From NCBI RefSeq assembly GCF_045291395.1, contig NZ_CP152342.1:3038001-3102000 (forward strand): 64,000 nt of DNA. The letters run 5' to 3'. Position 1 is the stretch's first letter, and every line of letters starts with the position of its first letter. The DNA is from MR-S7 sp000400995 (GTDB lineage: Bacteria > Pseudomonadota > Gammaproteobacteria > Burkholderiales > Burkholderiaceae_C). The notes under the pieces are model-generated. The model was not told the DNA's origin. It ran no database searches and saw only the letters and a program-made list of their open reading frames with translations. Shown here one piece after another: positions 1-9,700 of the stretch. A program made the position numbers and the translations under genes.

Positions 1-325
1 CCACGCCGTCCAGCCCCACGGCGCGCGCGCCCAGGTGCGCCATGCCCGCCTGCCACAGCGCCCAGCCGTGGCCCCGGCCCCGGTATTCGGGCTGGACGAT
101 GTACAGGCCCAGAAAACCGTAGTCCGCGCCATAGCGCACCACCGAGATGCAGGCGATGGGCTCGCCGCCCACCAGCCCCACCAGAAAGCCCTGCGGATCG
201 GCCGCGTAAAAGCACGCCGCATCGTGCAGGCCGGGGTTCCAGCCCTCGCGCGCGGCCCATTGCAAGGCGGTGCCCAACTCGCCGGGGCACATGGGGCGGA
301 TGTGACTGGCACTGGTGTTGTGCAT
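1..325 (-). CDS. GNAT family N-acetyltransferase (3' part cut off by window edge)
   Basis: The reading frame opens at an ATG at 323-325 and stays open to base 1, so only the first ~108 residues are visible. The segment containing GLYIVQPEYRGRGHGWALWQ is the acetyl-CoA binding motif A of the GNAT superfamily (the R/Q-x-x-G-x-G/A loop is seen as YRGRGHGWAL). The preceding FLVGLVGGEPIACISVV is the usual beta-strand pair. The substrate cannot be told. A copy of the interspersed palindromic repeat lies just upstream, between this start codon and the stop of the neighbouring surface-protein gene. Confidence 0.8.
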   Translation of the reverse strand, partial: MHNTSASHIRPMCPGELGTALQWAAREGWNPGLHDAACFYAADPQGFLVGLVGGEPIACISVVRYGADYGFLGLYIVQPEYRGRGHGWALWQAGMAHLGARAVGLDGV

Positions 326-332
326 TTCGCTT

Positions 333-393
333 CTATTTTGATAGCATATTGCGCTCGACTGGCAAGCGCTGGAGACCAAAAACACTCAAAACC
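333..393. repeat. Interspersed palindromic repeat, copy 1
   Basis: Matches the family core (GATAGC, GCGCTTG-like arm, short loop, CAAGCGCTGGAG, CCAAAAAC). It forms the 3' end of the IPTL-CTERM gene: the last ~20 codons and the stop codon are read out of the repeat. Confidence 0.8.
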
Positions 394-3359
394 AGCGCCA
401 TCAGAATCAGCCCCCATTGCGACAGCGTGGGGATGGCCTGCGGCGCGGCGGCGGCGGCCAGCACCACCACGCCGGGGTCCACGATCTCGTTGTTCTGTGC
501 GCCGTCCGCGTCGCCATCGCCGCCATCGGTCAAGGTCAGCGTCACGCGATTGCCGGCGATTTGCGCATGGCCGTATGCGGCCCACTGCATGGCGCTGTCC
601 CGTTTCCAGTACTGCAACGCGGCTGCGGGGCCGGGCAGGTTGGCGCCATAGTCGATCTGCACCTGCACTACGCCGCCCAGGTCGCAGCCCGTCAGCTTGA
701 AGCCCAACTGCGGCCCCGACGCCTGCACCCCGGCAGGCAATCCGGTGACGGCGGCCGCGGGAAGGCTTTGGGCGCTATCCAGCGTGCAGCCCGCGCCGCC
801 GCCCGTGAACTGAAAGGTCAGCAGCGCATCGCTGTAGCTGCGCCGCACCGGGATGACGGGCTGGCTTGGCTGCGAAGCGCCGCTGGTGTGGCCCGTGGCG
901 TTCGTCGCCACCACGGTGAAGGTATAGGCCGTGCCGTTGGTCAAACCCGCAACGGTGCACGCCAGTGCGCCCGTGGTGGTGCAGGTTCGGCCGGGAGGAC
1001 CGCTCGCGGTCACGGTGTAGCCGGTGATGGCGCTGCCGCCGGTACTCGTGGGCGCGGCCCATTGCACCGCGGCCACGCCGTCTCCGGGCGTTGCCGCAAC
1101 GCCCGTTGGCGCGCCCGGCGGCGCCGGCGCGGCAACCGGGATGACGGGCTGGCTTGGCTGCGAAGCGCCGCTGGTGTGGCCCGTGGCGTTCGTCGCCATC
1201 ACGGTGAAGGTATAGGCCGTGCCGTTGGTCAAACCCGCAACGGTGCAAGCCAGTGCGCCCGTGGTGGTGCAGGCCCGGCCGGGAGGGCCGCTCGCGGTCA
1301 CGGTGTAGCCGGTGATGGCGCTGCCGCCGGTATCCGTGGGCGCGGCCCATTGCACCGCAGCCACGCCGTCTCCGGGCGTTGCCGCCACACCCGTTGGCGC
1401 GCCCGGCGGCCCTGCGACAGCCTGCACGTTCAGCGCATGGCTCACCTGCGCTGGCAGCCACGCGCCATTGCCGGCCTGGCTGGCGGTGACGGTGCAGGCC
1501 CCCACGCCCGCCGCGTGAAAGGTGACGGTCAGGGTGCCCCCGTCCAGGCTGCAGGCTCCTGAAACGCCGAATGCCACGTCCAGGCCAGACTCGGCCGACG
1601 CGCTCAATACCAATGGCACGCCCACGTGCTGCTGGCCCGGGTTGGGGAAGGTGATGGTTTGCGGCTTCTTCGTCACAGCCGTGGCGCCGCCGGGATTGTT
1701 CAGGCGAATGAGGGCATAGCGGCCATTGGGGCTGCCGGCGGCGGGCGTCAACGAGAGCTGCGCCATGGTGTCGGGCGCAAGCTGGAAGCGGTAGTAGTTG
1801 CTGCTGCCCTGCGGATTGAGCGTCACGCTCGCGGTTCCATCCGCCGGCAGCGGTATGTCCTTGATTGGAAAACCGCCCAATCCGCCATAGACCGAACGAT
1901 AGTTCCAGCTCAGTGCTGCATATTTACCCGAAACGCCGAGCGCACCCGCCTTGGCGCTGTCATCCACATAGGCGGAAATCAGGTAATCCTCCAGCCATTC
2001 GCGCGGATCGGCACCAATGGCGTTTTGCAGATTGTTCAACCCGGTGAGGCTACTGCCGGCCAGGGCTTGAATGAAAGCTGCCTCATCGGAAACCGATGGC
2101 CCTGCGTGGCGATCCGCCACGTACCGCAAAAATGCCCACTGGGATCCACTGCCGGACAGGGTTTTCTTGCCACCGTCAAGAACGCCGATATGGGAGGGAA
2201 ATTGCAGCCAGGTTCGCAGAGGGCCATACAGCGTATTCACATAGGTATTGAATGCGTCCACTCTTTGCAATGCGCTCGGCCCGGTGGTGAGGTTGGCCAA
2301 ATTGATGTTGTTGAAGGGGGCAATGCCGGGCGCCCGGGCATAGAAAACCTGTTCCACGGCCATGTTGCCCAGGGCTTCGTCCAGCCAGGCTTCTTCAAAC
2401 GGGCTGTTCGATGCCATGCGATGGCCGTCAACGATCAGGTGGGCCAGTTCGCGGGCAAAAGAGGGCGGCACCACACCCTGCACATAAGAGACGGTGCGAA
2501 CATTGCTATTGACCGCCCCCGTGGGGTCGGGAGCCAGAACGTAGATGATCTCGCCGAGATTGCTGGTGGCGCATTCTTGCCGGGACAGTTTGTCTCTTGG
2601 CAGATACAGGCTGGCGGTTGTGTTGGACGACGCAGGAGCGGCCAGCTTGTTCACCCCCTGGGTGATGAAGACCACCACTTTGCCATTGCCATCCAGGTCG
2701 GAAGGCTGGCCGAATTTGCCGGCGATGGTTGGATACACCACGGTATCCAGCTCCGTGAAGGTGGCCTGCCAATCGGCAAGCGACATGCCAGAGACGGGGT
2801 TGCCGCCGTCCATCACCACGGCAATATGGTTTCCCACCCAATACACCGTGCCTGCTGCGCCAAGGCCCGGGCTGCACTGGTTGCCCAGATCGGCATTCAA
2901 CTGCCATGCGTCGCCCACATGGGGCTGCTGCCCGCCGGGAATGGCGGCTGGCGGGTTGAGCGGCGCGCTGGCGTCCACCCCTCCCTTGCGGGTCAGAAAA
3001 TCCGCCAGCAGTGCCTGGCGGCGGGCAATGCGTGGATCGGCAGCCTGCGGCGTGGAGTTGCCTGGTGATCCTGCCGCCGTGGCGACGTTGCCGCTGATGC
3101 CCACGGTGAGCGGCAGCGCAGCACTGGCGTCCAGGTTCATCGGCACCAGCAGGTATTCGGCATCGGCGATATCCGGGTTGAATATCCGCAGGCCGGTTCC
3201 CCCGGCGGCAATGGTGCCGCGATGCTCCTGCAGAGCGCTCAGCGTGATCGACGGTAGGGCCTGGGCATTGACCTGCTGGGCAAACACAAGTGCCGCCAGC
3301 CAGAAAAGGACCGCACGGAACCGCAACCCTAGGTGGTGATGTACGCCGATGGTGTTCAT
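333..3359 (-). CDS. IPTL-CTERM surface protein with M30-like peptidase domain and two FN3 repeats
   Basis: 1008 residues. A signal peptide (about residues 1-32) precedes a region resembling M30/hyicolysin-type metallopeptidases (about 100-480: SFARELAHLIVDGHR, then EEAWLDEALGN). The first zinc His of HExxH is replaced: R303-E304-L305-A306-H307. An Ig-like segment beginning QTITFPNPGQQ follows, then two nearly identical fibronectin type III repeats (288-bp period), a choice-of-anchor U-like domain ending with GDGDADGAQNNEIVDPG, and the C-terminal tail IPTLSQWG-hydrophobic-basic that is the IPTL-CTERM sorting signal. The start is supported by an AGGAG ribosome site 6 nt upstream. The final residues (FGLQRLPVER onward) are encoded by palindromic repeat copy 1. 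It is divergent from the RR/HK pair at 3575. It is probably exported and anchored on the cell surface; whether it cleaves peptides is doubtful given the R303 substitution. Confidence 0.85.
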   Translation of the reverse strand: MNTIGVHHHLGLRFRAVLFWLAALVFAQQVNAQALPSITLSALQEHRGTIAAGGTGLRIFNPDIADAEYLLVPMNLDASAALPLTVGISGNVATAAGSPGNSTPQAADPRIARRQALLADFLTRKGGVDASAPLNPPAAIPGGQQPHVGDAWQLNADLGNQCSPGLGAAGTVYWVGNHIAVVMDGGNPVSGMSLADWQATFTELDTVVYPTIAGKFGQPSDLDGNGKVVVFITQGVNKLAAPASSNTTASLYLPRDKLSRQECATSNLGEIIYVLAPDPTGAVNSNVRTVSYVQGVVPPSFARELAHLIVDGHRMASNSPFEEAWLDEALGNMAVEQVFYARAPGIAPFNNINLANLTTGPSALQRVDAFNTYVNTLYGPLRTWLQFPSHIGVLDGGKKTLSGSGSQWAFLRYVADRHAGPSVSDEAAFIQALAGSSLTGLNNLQNAIGADPREWLEDYLISAYVDDSAKAGALGVSGKYAALSWNYRSVYGGLGGFPIKDIPLPADGTASVTLNPQGSSNYYRFQLAPDTMAQLSLTPAAGSPNGRYALIRLNNPGGATAVTKKPQTITFPNPGQQHVGVPLVLSASAESGLDVAFGVSGACSLDGGTLTVTFHAAGVGACTVTASQAGNGAWLPAQVSHALNVQAVAGPPGAPTGVAATPGDGVAAVQWAAPTDTGGSAITGYTVTASGPPGRACTTTGALACTVAGLTNGTAYTFTVMATNATGHTSGASQPSQPVIPVAAPAPPGAPTGVAATPGDGVAAVQWAAPTSTGGSAITGYTVTASGPPGRTCTTTGALACTVAGLTNGTAYTFTVVATNATGHTSGASQPSQPVIPVRRSYSDALLTFQFTGGGAGCTLDSAQSLPAAAVTGLPAGVQASGPQLGFKLTGCDLGGVVQVQIDYGANLPGPAAALQYWKRDSAMQWAAYGHAQIAGNRVTLTLTDGGDGDADGAQNNEIVDPGVVVLAAAAAPQAIPTLSQWGLILMALVLSVFGLQRLPVERNMLSK
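847..1410. repeat. Tandem 288-bp direct repeat (FN3 domain duplication)
   Basis: Two units, about 847-1122 and 1135-1410, with period exactly 288 bp (for example ATGACGGGCTGG at 853 and 1141). They differ at only a few bases and encode 96-residue fibronectin type III domains. The near identity indicates recent duplication or gene conversion. Confidence 0.9.
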
Positions 3360-3396
3360 GTCTTCTCCTGCACGATTTTAGAATATTGCTATCATA

Positions 3397-3450
3397 AATA
3401 TAGCTTCCAGCGCTTGAATGGAAAGCACTGGAGGCCAAAAATACGTCAAG
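3397..3450. repeat. Interspersed palindromic repeat, copy 2
   Basis: Degenerate copy (TAGCTTCCAGCGCTTG, loop, AAAGCACTGGAGGCCAAAAA). It lies in the divergent spacer between the surface-protein gene and the response-regulator gene. Confidence 0.75.
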
Positions 3451-3517
3451 CCATGCGGCGCGGTAGGCGCGGGGTATCGGTCATACCGGGACGATAGGCA
3501 GCTTGTGACGATTTGTA

Positions 3518-3537
3518 TATCCCCAAAACTGGGGACA
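3518..3537. promoter_or_regulatory. Candidate operator, inverted repeat TCCCC-N6-GGGGA
   Basis: The inverted repeat TCCCC-AAAACT-GGGGA ends about 40 bp before the response-regulator start. The paralogous module has a related TGTCCC...GGGCGACA at a similar distance (10635-10654). Both are followed by GACATG. I infer a binding site for the NarL-type regulator; no experiment is implied. Confidence 0.4.
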
Positions 3538-3574
3538 TGACGGCGCCCCGCGCTTGCAGGCAAGATGCGCGGCC

Positions 3575-4227
3575 ATGTCTGCCCCGAGCACCGCTGCCCT
3601 GCCCCCTTCCATCCGCGTGGCGATGGTGGAGGACGACGCAGCCAGCCGCCACGCGCTGGCCGATGCCGTGGCGCAGGCGCCGGACATGCGCATGGCCTGG
3701 GCGGCGGCCAGCCGGGGCGAGGCGAGCCGCTGGACGTGCTGCTGGTGGACCTGGGCCTGCCCGACGGCACGGGCCTAGACGTGATCGCCGCCGCGCGCGC
3801 CGCCCTGCCCGGCTGCGCGGTGATGGTGAGCACGATCTTTGGCGACGAGACGCACGTGCTGCGCGCCATCGAGGCCGGGGCGATGGGCTATGTGCTGAAG
3901 GATTTGAGCGCCGCCGAGCTGGTGGCCGAGATCCGCAGCCTGCACGCGGGCGGCAGCCCCATCAACCCGATGGTGGCGCGCAAGCTGCTGTTGCGCCAGG
4001 CGGCGCAGGCGCCCGCCCATCCGCCCGCCCCGCTGTCGGCCCGCGAGGCCGAGGTGCTGCGCCTGGTGGCGCGCGGCTACACGGCCGACGAGGTGGCGGC
4101 CGCGCTGGGCGTGTCGCCGCACACGGTGCAGACCTTCGTGCGGCGCATCTATACCAAGCTGCAGGTGGGCTCGCGCGCCGAGGCGGTGCGCGAGGGGCAG
4201 CGGCAAGGGTGGTTGAGTGAGGGGTGA
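3575..4227 (+). pseudogene. NarL/LuxR-family response regulator, frame broken by ~22-bp deletion
   Basis: The receiver begins at ATG 3575 (IRVAMVEDDAASRHALADAV) but shifts to another frame near 3724-3727, after which LDVLLVDLGLPDGTG (phospho-acceptor Asp), the GAMGYVLKDL segment and the C-terminal LuxR HTH (SAREAEVLRLVARGYTADEV) follow normally to the stop at 4225-4227. Aligned with the intact paralogue at 10690, about 22 nt corresponding to the helix-2/strand-3 loop are missing, so full-length protein is not made without frameshifting. If a shorter protein were started internally it would lack the acidic pocket. The gene is followed, with an 11-nt overlap, by its kinase. It may be a true pseudogene, because a 22-nt loss is larger than usual sequencing errors. 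Confidence 0.75.
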
Positions 4228-6168
4228 AAATCACAAGCCCCATCGGCCCCTGGCGCTTTTCCAGAAAGCACTGGCAGCTCTCTTTTTAATAGCCCTCTGC
4301 ACCCTGGCCCACGCGGGCGCCGCGCACGTGGTGCAGGCGCAGTCTGGCGCTCGCCCAGCGCGGCGTGGCTGCCGCCGCCCTCGCTGCAGGCGCTGGACGC
4401 GGGCGACGCCGCGCTGCTGGCCCCCGCCACGCCCTGGCAGCCGGTGGCCCTGCCGCATGCGCGGGCGCGGGCGGCGTGGGTGGGCACGGGAGCCGATACA
4501 CCCGAGGTGCTGTGGTACCGCCTGCGCGTGCCCGCCGATGCGCTGGCGCCGCAGGGCACGCGCCTGTACGTCCCGCGCTGGCAGACGGTGGGCACGGTGG
4601 CGGTCTATGTCGAGGGGCGGCTGGCCTGGCAGTCGGGCGACCGGGTGTGGAACAGCTTCAACCACCCGGTGTGGGCGGATCTGACGGGCCTGGCGCCGCC
4701 GCAGGGCGATGCGGTGGTCCACGTGCGCATGGCCAGCCAGCCGGGCGTGGGTGGCGCGCTCTCGTCCCTGTGGGTGGGGCCGGTGCCGGAGCTGCTGCCA
4801 CGCTGGCGCTGGCGCAGTTTCTTGCAGACGGAGCTGGTGGCGTACTGGCGCGGCGCGTTCCTGATGCTGGGCCTGTTCGGCCTGGGCGTGGCCGCGTGGC
4901 TGCGCCGCCGCCGGGCGGGCGATGCGCGGCCCTTCGTGCTGTTCTTCGGCATGGCGGTGGGGCAGTCGCTGGCGGCGCTGCTGTACCTGGTGAGCGGCGA
5001 GGGGCTGGACATGGACTTCACCTGGTTCGCCTGGATGACCATGGCGGCGCTGATGGGCGTGTCGCTGTGCACCTTCCACTTCCTGTGCCTGGTGCAGGGG
5101 CACGCCCGCCCGCGCCTGGGCGCGGCGCTGGCGCTGTACGTGGCCTGCGCGCTGCTCGCCGCGCTGCCGTCGTGGTGGCCCGGGCACGCGGCGGCGCTGC
5201 CGCTGCTGCGCCTGCTGCTGGTGCCGCCGGTGCTGGTGCTGATCCAGGTGGCCGTGTCCGATGCGCTGCGCCTGCGCAGCGCCGCCAGCGTGCTGCTGGC
5301 GGCGTGGGGCCTGCTGTCGCTGCCCATGGGGCTGCACGACATGCTGATGCAGAGCTACCGGCTGGACGTGGAGGGCCTGTACCTCACGCCCTACGTGAAC
5401 CTGGGCCTGCTCACCGTGTTCCTCTACGCCGCGTTCACGCGCTACACCGGCGCCTTGAGCGAGGCCGCCCAGGCCCGCGCCACGCTGGCCGGGCGCCTGG
5501 CCGCGCAGGAGCGCGAGCTGCAAGGCACCCACGAGCGCCTGCGCGCCGCCGAGCGCGAGCAGACCCTGCTGCACGAGCGCCAGCGCCTGATGCGCGAGAT
5601 GCACGACGGCGTGGGCTCATCGCTGATGAGCGCGCTACGCCTGGTGGAGCACGGCCAGGCGAGCAACCAGCCGGTGGACGTGGCGCAGGCGCTCAAGGAG
5701 TGCATCGACGACCTGAAGATCGCCATCGACTCGCTCGAATGCACCGACGCCGACCTGCTCGCGCTGCTGGGCGCGCTGCGCTTTCGCCTGGGGCGGCGGC
5801 TGGGCCAGGCGGGCATCGCGCTGCACTGGCGCATGCGCGACGTGCCTCCCCTGCCCTGGCTGGACGCGCAAAGCGCGCTGCACGTGCTGCGCATCCTGCA
5901 GGAGGTGCTCACCAACATCGCCCGCCACAGCGGCGCGTGCCAGATCACCGTGGACACGGGCGTGGCGGACGGCAGCGTCTACGTGCGCGTGCAGGACGAG
6001 GGCCGCCCCTTCGCCCCGCCCGCGCCCGATGCGCTGCCGCCCGGCCGGCGGGGCCTTGCCAACGTGCGCGCCCGCGTGCAGGCGCTGGGCGCGCGCTGCG
6101 CCTGGACGCCCGAGGGCGGTGGCACGGTGTTCACGCTGTGGCTGCCGCTGCGGCGCGCGGCCGGGTAG
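4217..6168 (+). pseudogene. 7TM sensor histidine kinase (NarX/DesK-like class), single-base frameshift near 4342
   Basis: From a GTG at 4217 (overlapping the regulator stop) the first ~42 residues form a signal peptide largely encoded by palindromic repeat copy 3. The frame is lost at about 4342: the paralogue reads CAGCTCTGG where this gene has CAGTCTGG. The rest is intact: a periplasmic beta-sandwich segment (VPADALAPQGTRLYVPRWQ), seven predicted membrane helices (7TMR-DISM type), a coiled coil, the HisKA_3 box ERQRLMREMHDGVGSSL with the phosphorylated His, and a HATPase domain (EVLTNIARHSGA, GRRGLANVRARV). It would autophosphorylate and signal to the adjacent NarL-type regulator; its ligand is unknown. 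An internal GTG at 4444 could start a truncated protein without a signal peptide. Confidence 0.8.
4240..4294. repeat. Interspersed palindromic repeat, copy 3 (coding)
   Basis: Degenerate family member (CCCTGGCGCTT, loop, AAGCACTGGCAGCT, TTTTTAATAGC). It encodes the hydrophobic signal segment of the kinase that starts at 4217, as copy 7 does for the second kinase. Confidence 0.7.
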
Positions 6169-6170
6169 CT

Positions 6171-6226
6171 CTTTTTTCATAGCTGCTTGCGCTTTATGGG
6201 CAAGCGCTGGAGCGGTTTTTGTCTTG
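6171..6226. repeat. Interspersed palindromic repeat, copy 4
   Basis: TCATAGCTGCTTGCGCTT, loop, GGCAAGCGCTGGAGC, GTTTTTG. It follows the kinase stop codon and interrupts the 3' end of the truncated receiver gene on the other strand. Confidence 0.85.
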
Positions 6227-6678
6227 CAATCCACCGGCTGCGGCAGGAGCTGGCGCATGACGAACGGATCGATCACCATGCCGCCGCGCAGCACGTTGTG
6301 GATGGCCAGCATCAGCTCCACGTCGTCGCGCTCGCGCAGCATGTAGCCCGTCGCGCCCGCCTGCAGCGCGCCCGCCGCCTCGGCGCGCGCCGGCCCCGCC
6401 GACACCACGAGGATGCCCGCCTGCCCGTGCGCCGCGCGGATCTCGCGCACCAGATCGAGCCCGCTGCCGTCCGGCAGGCCCGGGTCCACCAGCGCCAGGC
6501 CCGGGCACAACCCCGCCAGGCAGGCGCGCGCCTGCGCGAGCGAGCCCGCGAACACCAGCCGGTCCACGCATCCCATCTGCGCCAGCAGCGCCTTGAACCG
6601 GCGCTGCAGCGCGGGCCCGTCCAGCGCGGCCAGCACCGGTACGGAATGGGCGGCGGCCAGCGGGCGAGTGAGCATCAT
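6227..6678 (-). pseudogene. Truncated response regulator: receiver domain only
   Basis: The start at 6678 (MMLTRPLAAAH) follows repeat copy 5 directly. About 150 residues resemble the receivers of the neighbouring regulators: LALVDPGLPDGSGLDLVREI (with P after the Asp), GATGYMLRERDDVEL, then GGMVIDPFVMRQLLPQ, which corresponds to GGSPINPMVARKLLLRQ just before the HTH domain of the paralogues. At that point palindromic repeat copy 4 begins and the DNA-binding domain is absent. The frame has no stop inside the repeat and remains open antisense to the kinase gene down to 5635, but that extension has no family character. I treat the gene as truncated by the repeat; a receiver-only protein with a meaningless tail is the alternative. 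Confidence 0.65.
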
Positions 6679-6730
6679 TTTTGATAGCTGCTTGCGCTTG
6701 CCAGATCAGGGCTGAAGGCCAAAACCCTTC
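6676..6730. repeat. Interspersed palindromic repeat, copy 5
   Basis: TTTTTGATAGCTGCTTGCGCTTG followed by a diverged right arm (GGGCTGAAGGCCAAAAC). It fills the whole space between the stop of the 1264-residue surface protein and the start of the truncated receiver gene. Confidence 0.85.
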
Positions 6731-9700
6731 AAACCCTCCCCGCCCTGCGCCGCAGCGCCAGCAGGCCCAGCAGCGCGGAGAGCAGCGCCACGCCCCATTC
6801 GCCCAGCGTGGGAATGGGCTGCGCCCCGCCGGGGCCGCCCGCCAGCGCCGTGGGGCCCGAGGGGTCGGCAATTTCGCCGTTGGGCGTCCAGTCGTCGTCG
6901 CCCTGCTGGCCATCGGTGAGGGTGAAGCGCACGGTGCGGCCGCTGATGGCAAGGCCCGCGGGCGCGAAGTAGCTGGGCTGCGTGTCGCCGCTGGCGGCCA
7001 GGCCGTGCTTGGTGTAGCCCGCCACGGGTTCGGGCCAGGTGACTTCCATGGCGACGGCGGCGGTGCAGCCCACGAGCTTCACGCGCAGCACGCCCTGGGG
7101 CAGCGTGCGGCCCGGCAGCGGCGTGGCAGGCGCGGCCTCGAAGCCGGTGGCGCCCAAATCGAACCGGCAGGCGGGGCCGCCGCCGGTGAAGGTGGCGCTG
7201 CCGGTGCCGCCCAGGCCGCTGGCGGGCACGGTGGTGCCCTCGAAGTACGGCGCGCAGGCCACCTGCACGTTGCCCACGTTGGCGGTGACATTGCTGCCGC
7301 TGGCGTTGGCGACGGTGCAGCGCTGGCCCGTGGGCTGGGCGGCGATGGTGACGGCGTAGCTGCCGCCATCGGCCACAGGCTGGGTGAAGGCGAAGGGGCC
7401 GCTGGCGGGCACGGGCAGGTCTTCGCCGCCGTTGTGCAGCACCAGGCCGCCGCCGGTCAGGCCGGTGACGGTGCCACCCAAGGTGTGGGCGGGCGGCGGC
7501 GCGAAGGTGGCGGTGACGGTGCAGGCGCTGGTGACGGGGCCGGTGGCGTAGGTGTTGACACCCACGCCCGTGGCCGTGCCGTTGCAGCCGCTGATGCCTT
7601 GGGTGACCTGGCCGACCGGCGGGTTGGCGACGCAGTGCGCCGTGCCGCCGTGGGCGACGCTGGCGGGCGCGCAGCTCAGGTTGCCGGCGGGGCTGGCGGT
7701 GATGGCATAGGTGTTGGCCGCGCAGACGGCTTGCACGCTGGTCACGTTGGCGCTGGCGGTGCCGCTGCCGTTGGTCACGGTGCAGGTGCGGCCCGCCGGC
7801 TGCGTGTGCACGGTGACGCTGTAGGCGCCGCCCTGGGCGACGGGGGTGTTGAATGTGAAGGGGCCGTTGCCGGGCACCAGCAGGTTGTCGCCGCCGTTGT
7901 TCTGCAGCACCAGCCCGGCGCCCGCCAGGCCGCTGGCGGTGCCGCCCACGGTGTAGGTCGCGGGGCCGGCGAATGCGGCGCCCACGGTGCGCGCCTGGTT
8001 CATGGTGACGGTGCAGGTGCCGGTGCCGCTGCAAGCGCCGCTCCAGCCGGTGAAGGTGTGGCCCACGGCGGGCGAGGCGGTGAGGGCGACGGTCTGCGCA
8101 CTGCCCTCGCCCGGGTAGTCGTAGCTGCACGTGCCGGTGGCGCAGGCCGACGTGGCGCCAGCCACGGTGCCCGTGCCGCTGCCGCTGAGGGTGACGGCCA
8201 GCGCCACGGTGCCCCGCCGCTCCAGCGCACCGATGTCGCAGCCCGCGCCCTGTGGACGGGCGATGCCGCGCTGGTCGGCCGACACGGGGCAGGCCACGGC
8301 GTCCAGCAGCTGGCTGGAGGGCCCGGGCAGGTAGCCGTAGAGGATGGGGTAGCCGTCCATGCCGTTGGCATCCAGCGCGCCCAGTTGGGGGTCTGCGGCC
8401 CGCGTCACGCCGGGGCAGGTGGCGCTGCCGCCCATGGGGGCCTGGTTGCCGCCCGCGCAGCCGTCCTGGATCAGGCTGTCGGTGATGGTGGTCGAGCCGG
8501 TGAAGAAGGTGATGGCCTGGGCGCGCTGCGCGGTGGGGGTGCCCCACAGCACGGAGTTGACCACCCGCACGTCGCCGCCCTGGGTGAAGAGTGCGTTGCT
8601 GCTGACGCCGCTCATGTTGTTCACGAAGGTGGCGTGCGCCACGTCCACGCTGGCATCGCCGCCCACCCCCACGATGGCGATGGCGCCGCCGGGCTGGCCG
8701 GAGGCGGACCGGTTGGCGGAGAAGGTGGCGTTGCGCACCTCCATGCGGCTGGTGCCGCCGCCTTCGACCCCGCTGAAGATAGCGCCGCCGTACTCGGCCG
8801 CGCTGTTGCCGTTGAAACTGGCCTGCTCGATCACCGGGCTGCTGACGCCGCCGCTGCCCCTGGCGAGGTTGTACACGGCGCCGCCGCTGCCGCCTAAGGC
8901 GTGGGTGTTCTCGAAATAGACGTTGCGCAGCACGGGGCTGCTGGTACCGCCCTCGCCCAGGTTGTAGATGGCGCCGCCGTCGCCCCCAGCGCTGCTGTTG
9001 CGGATGACGACGTTCGTCAGCACCGGGCTGCTGGTGCCGCCCCGGCTGGCGTCGTTGAACAGGGACCCGCCATGGCCGTCGGCGCCCGAGCCGTCGATGT
9101 GCACCCTGTTCAGTTGGGGGCTGCACACGCTGCCCGCGCCCGCGCCGTTGCAGTACAGCGCGCCGCCGTTGGCCCCAGGCCCGGCCGCCAGGCCCATCGC
9201 CAGATAGATGCCGTCGATCAGCGTGTCGTCCAGCGGGGTGCCCAGGCTGCCGTCCAGATACAGCACGCGGCCGTGGCCGTTGCCGTCCAGCGTCGTCTGG
9301 GTGGGGGAGACGGGATCGGGCCGCTCAGCCCGCGTGGCCTCGGTGCCGACGAAGCCGCCGTAGAGCTTGACGTTGCGCTCGACGGCGAAGCCGCGCGCGC
9401 TGGGCGGCACGTAGAAGGGGCCGCCGCTGGCGTTGGTGCGTTGCAGCCAGACCTCGCTGCAACTGAAGTCGGCCAGCGCATCGGCCAGGCTGGCGGCCTG
9501 CGCCCAGCCCGTGCCGTCGCCCGTGCCGGTGGGGGTGACGCGGCAGGCGCGCGGGGTGAAGGTGCCAGTGGCCGTGATGCTGAAGCTGGCGGTTTCCTCG
9601 TGCATCACGGTGGCTTCCTGGCCGCCGTTGGCGCCGTCGGCGGTGGTGCCGGTGGTCTCGCCGCTGCGCAGGGTGAGCGTGACCCCTGCCGCGCCGTTGG

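Noticed and set aside
847..1410. Possible CRISPR-like or satellite array
   Set aside because: Only two units of 288 bp, in frame and encoding FN3 domains; no spacers.
5635..6226. Extension of the receiver ORF antisense to the kinase (total 347 aa)
   Set aside because: The part after the repeat is Arg/Gln/His-rich antisense sequence without family features; typical shadow of a GC-rich gene.
8000..8371. ORFs rich in Pro/Ala/Arg/Trp inside the large surface-protein genes
   Set aside because: Low-complexity translations of repeated GC-rich coding DNA; no start signals.
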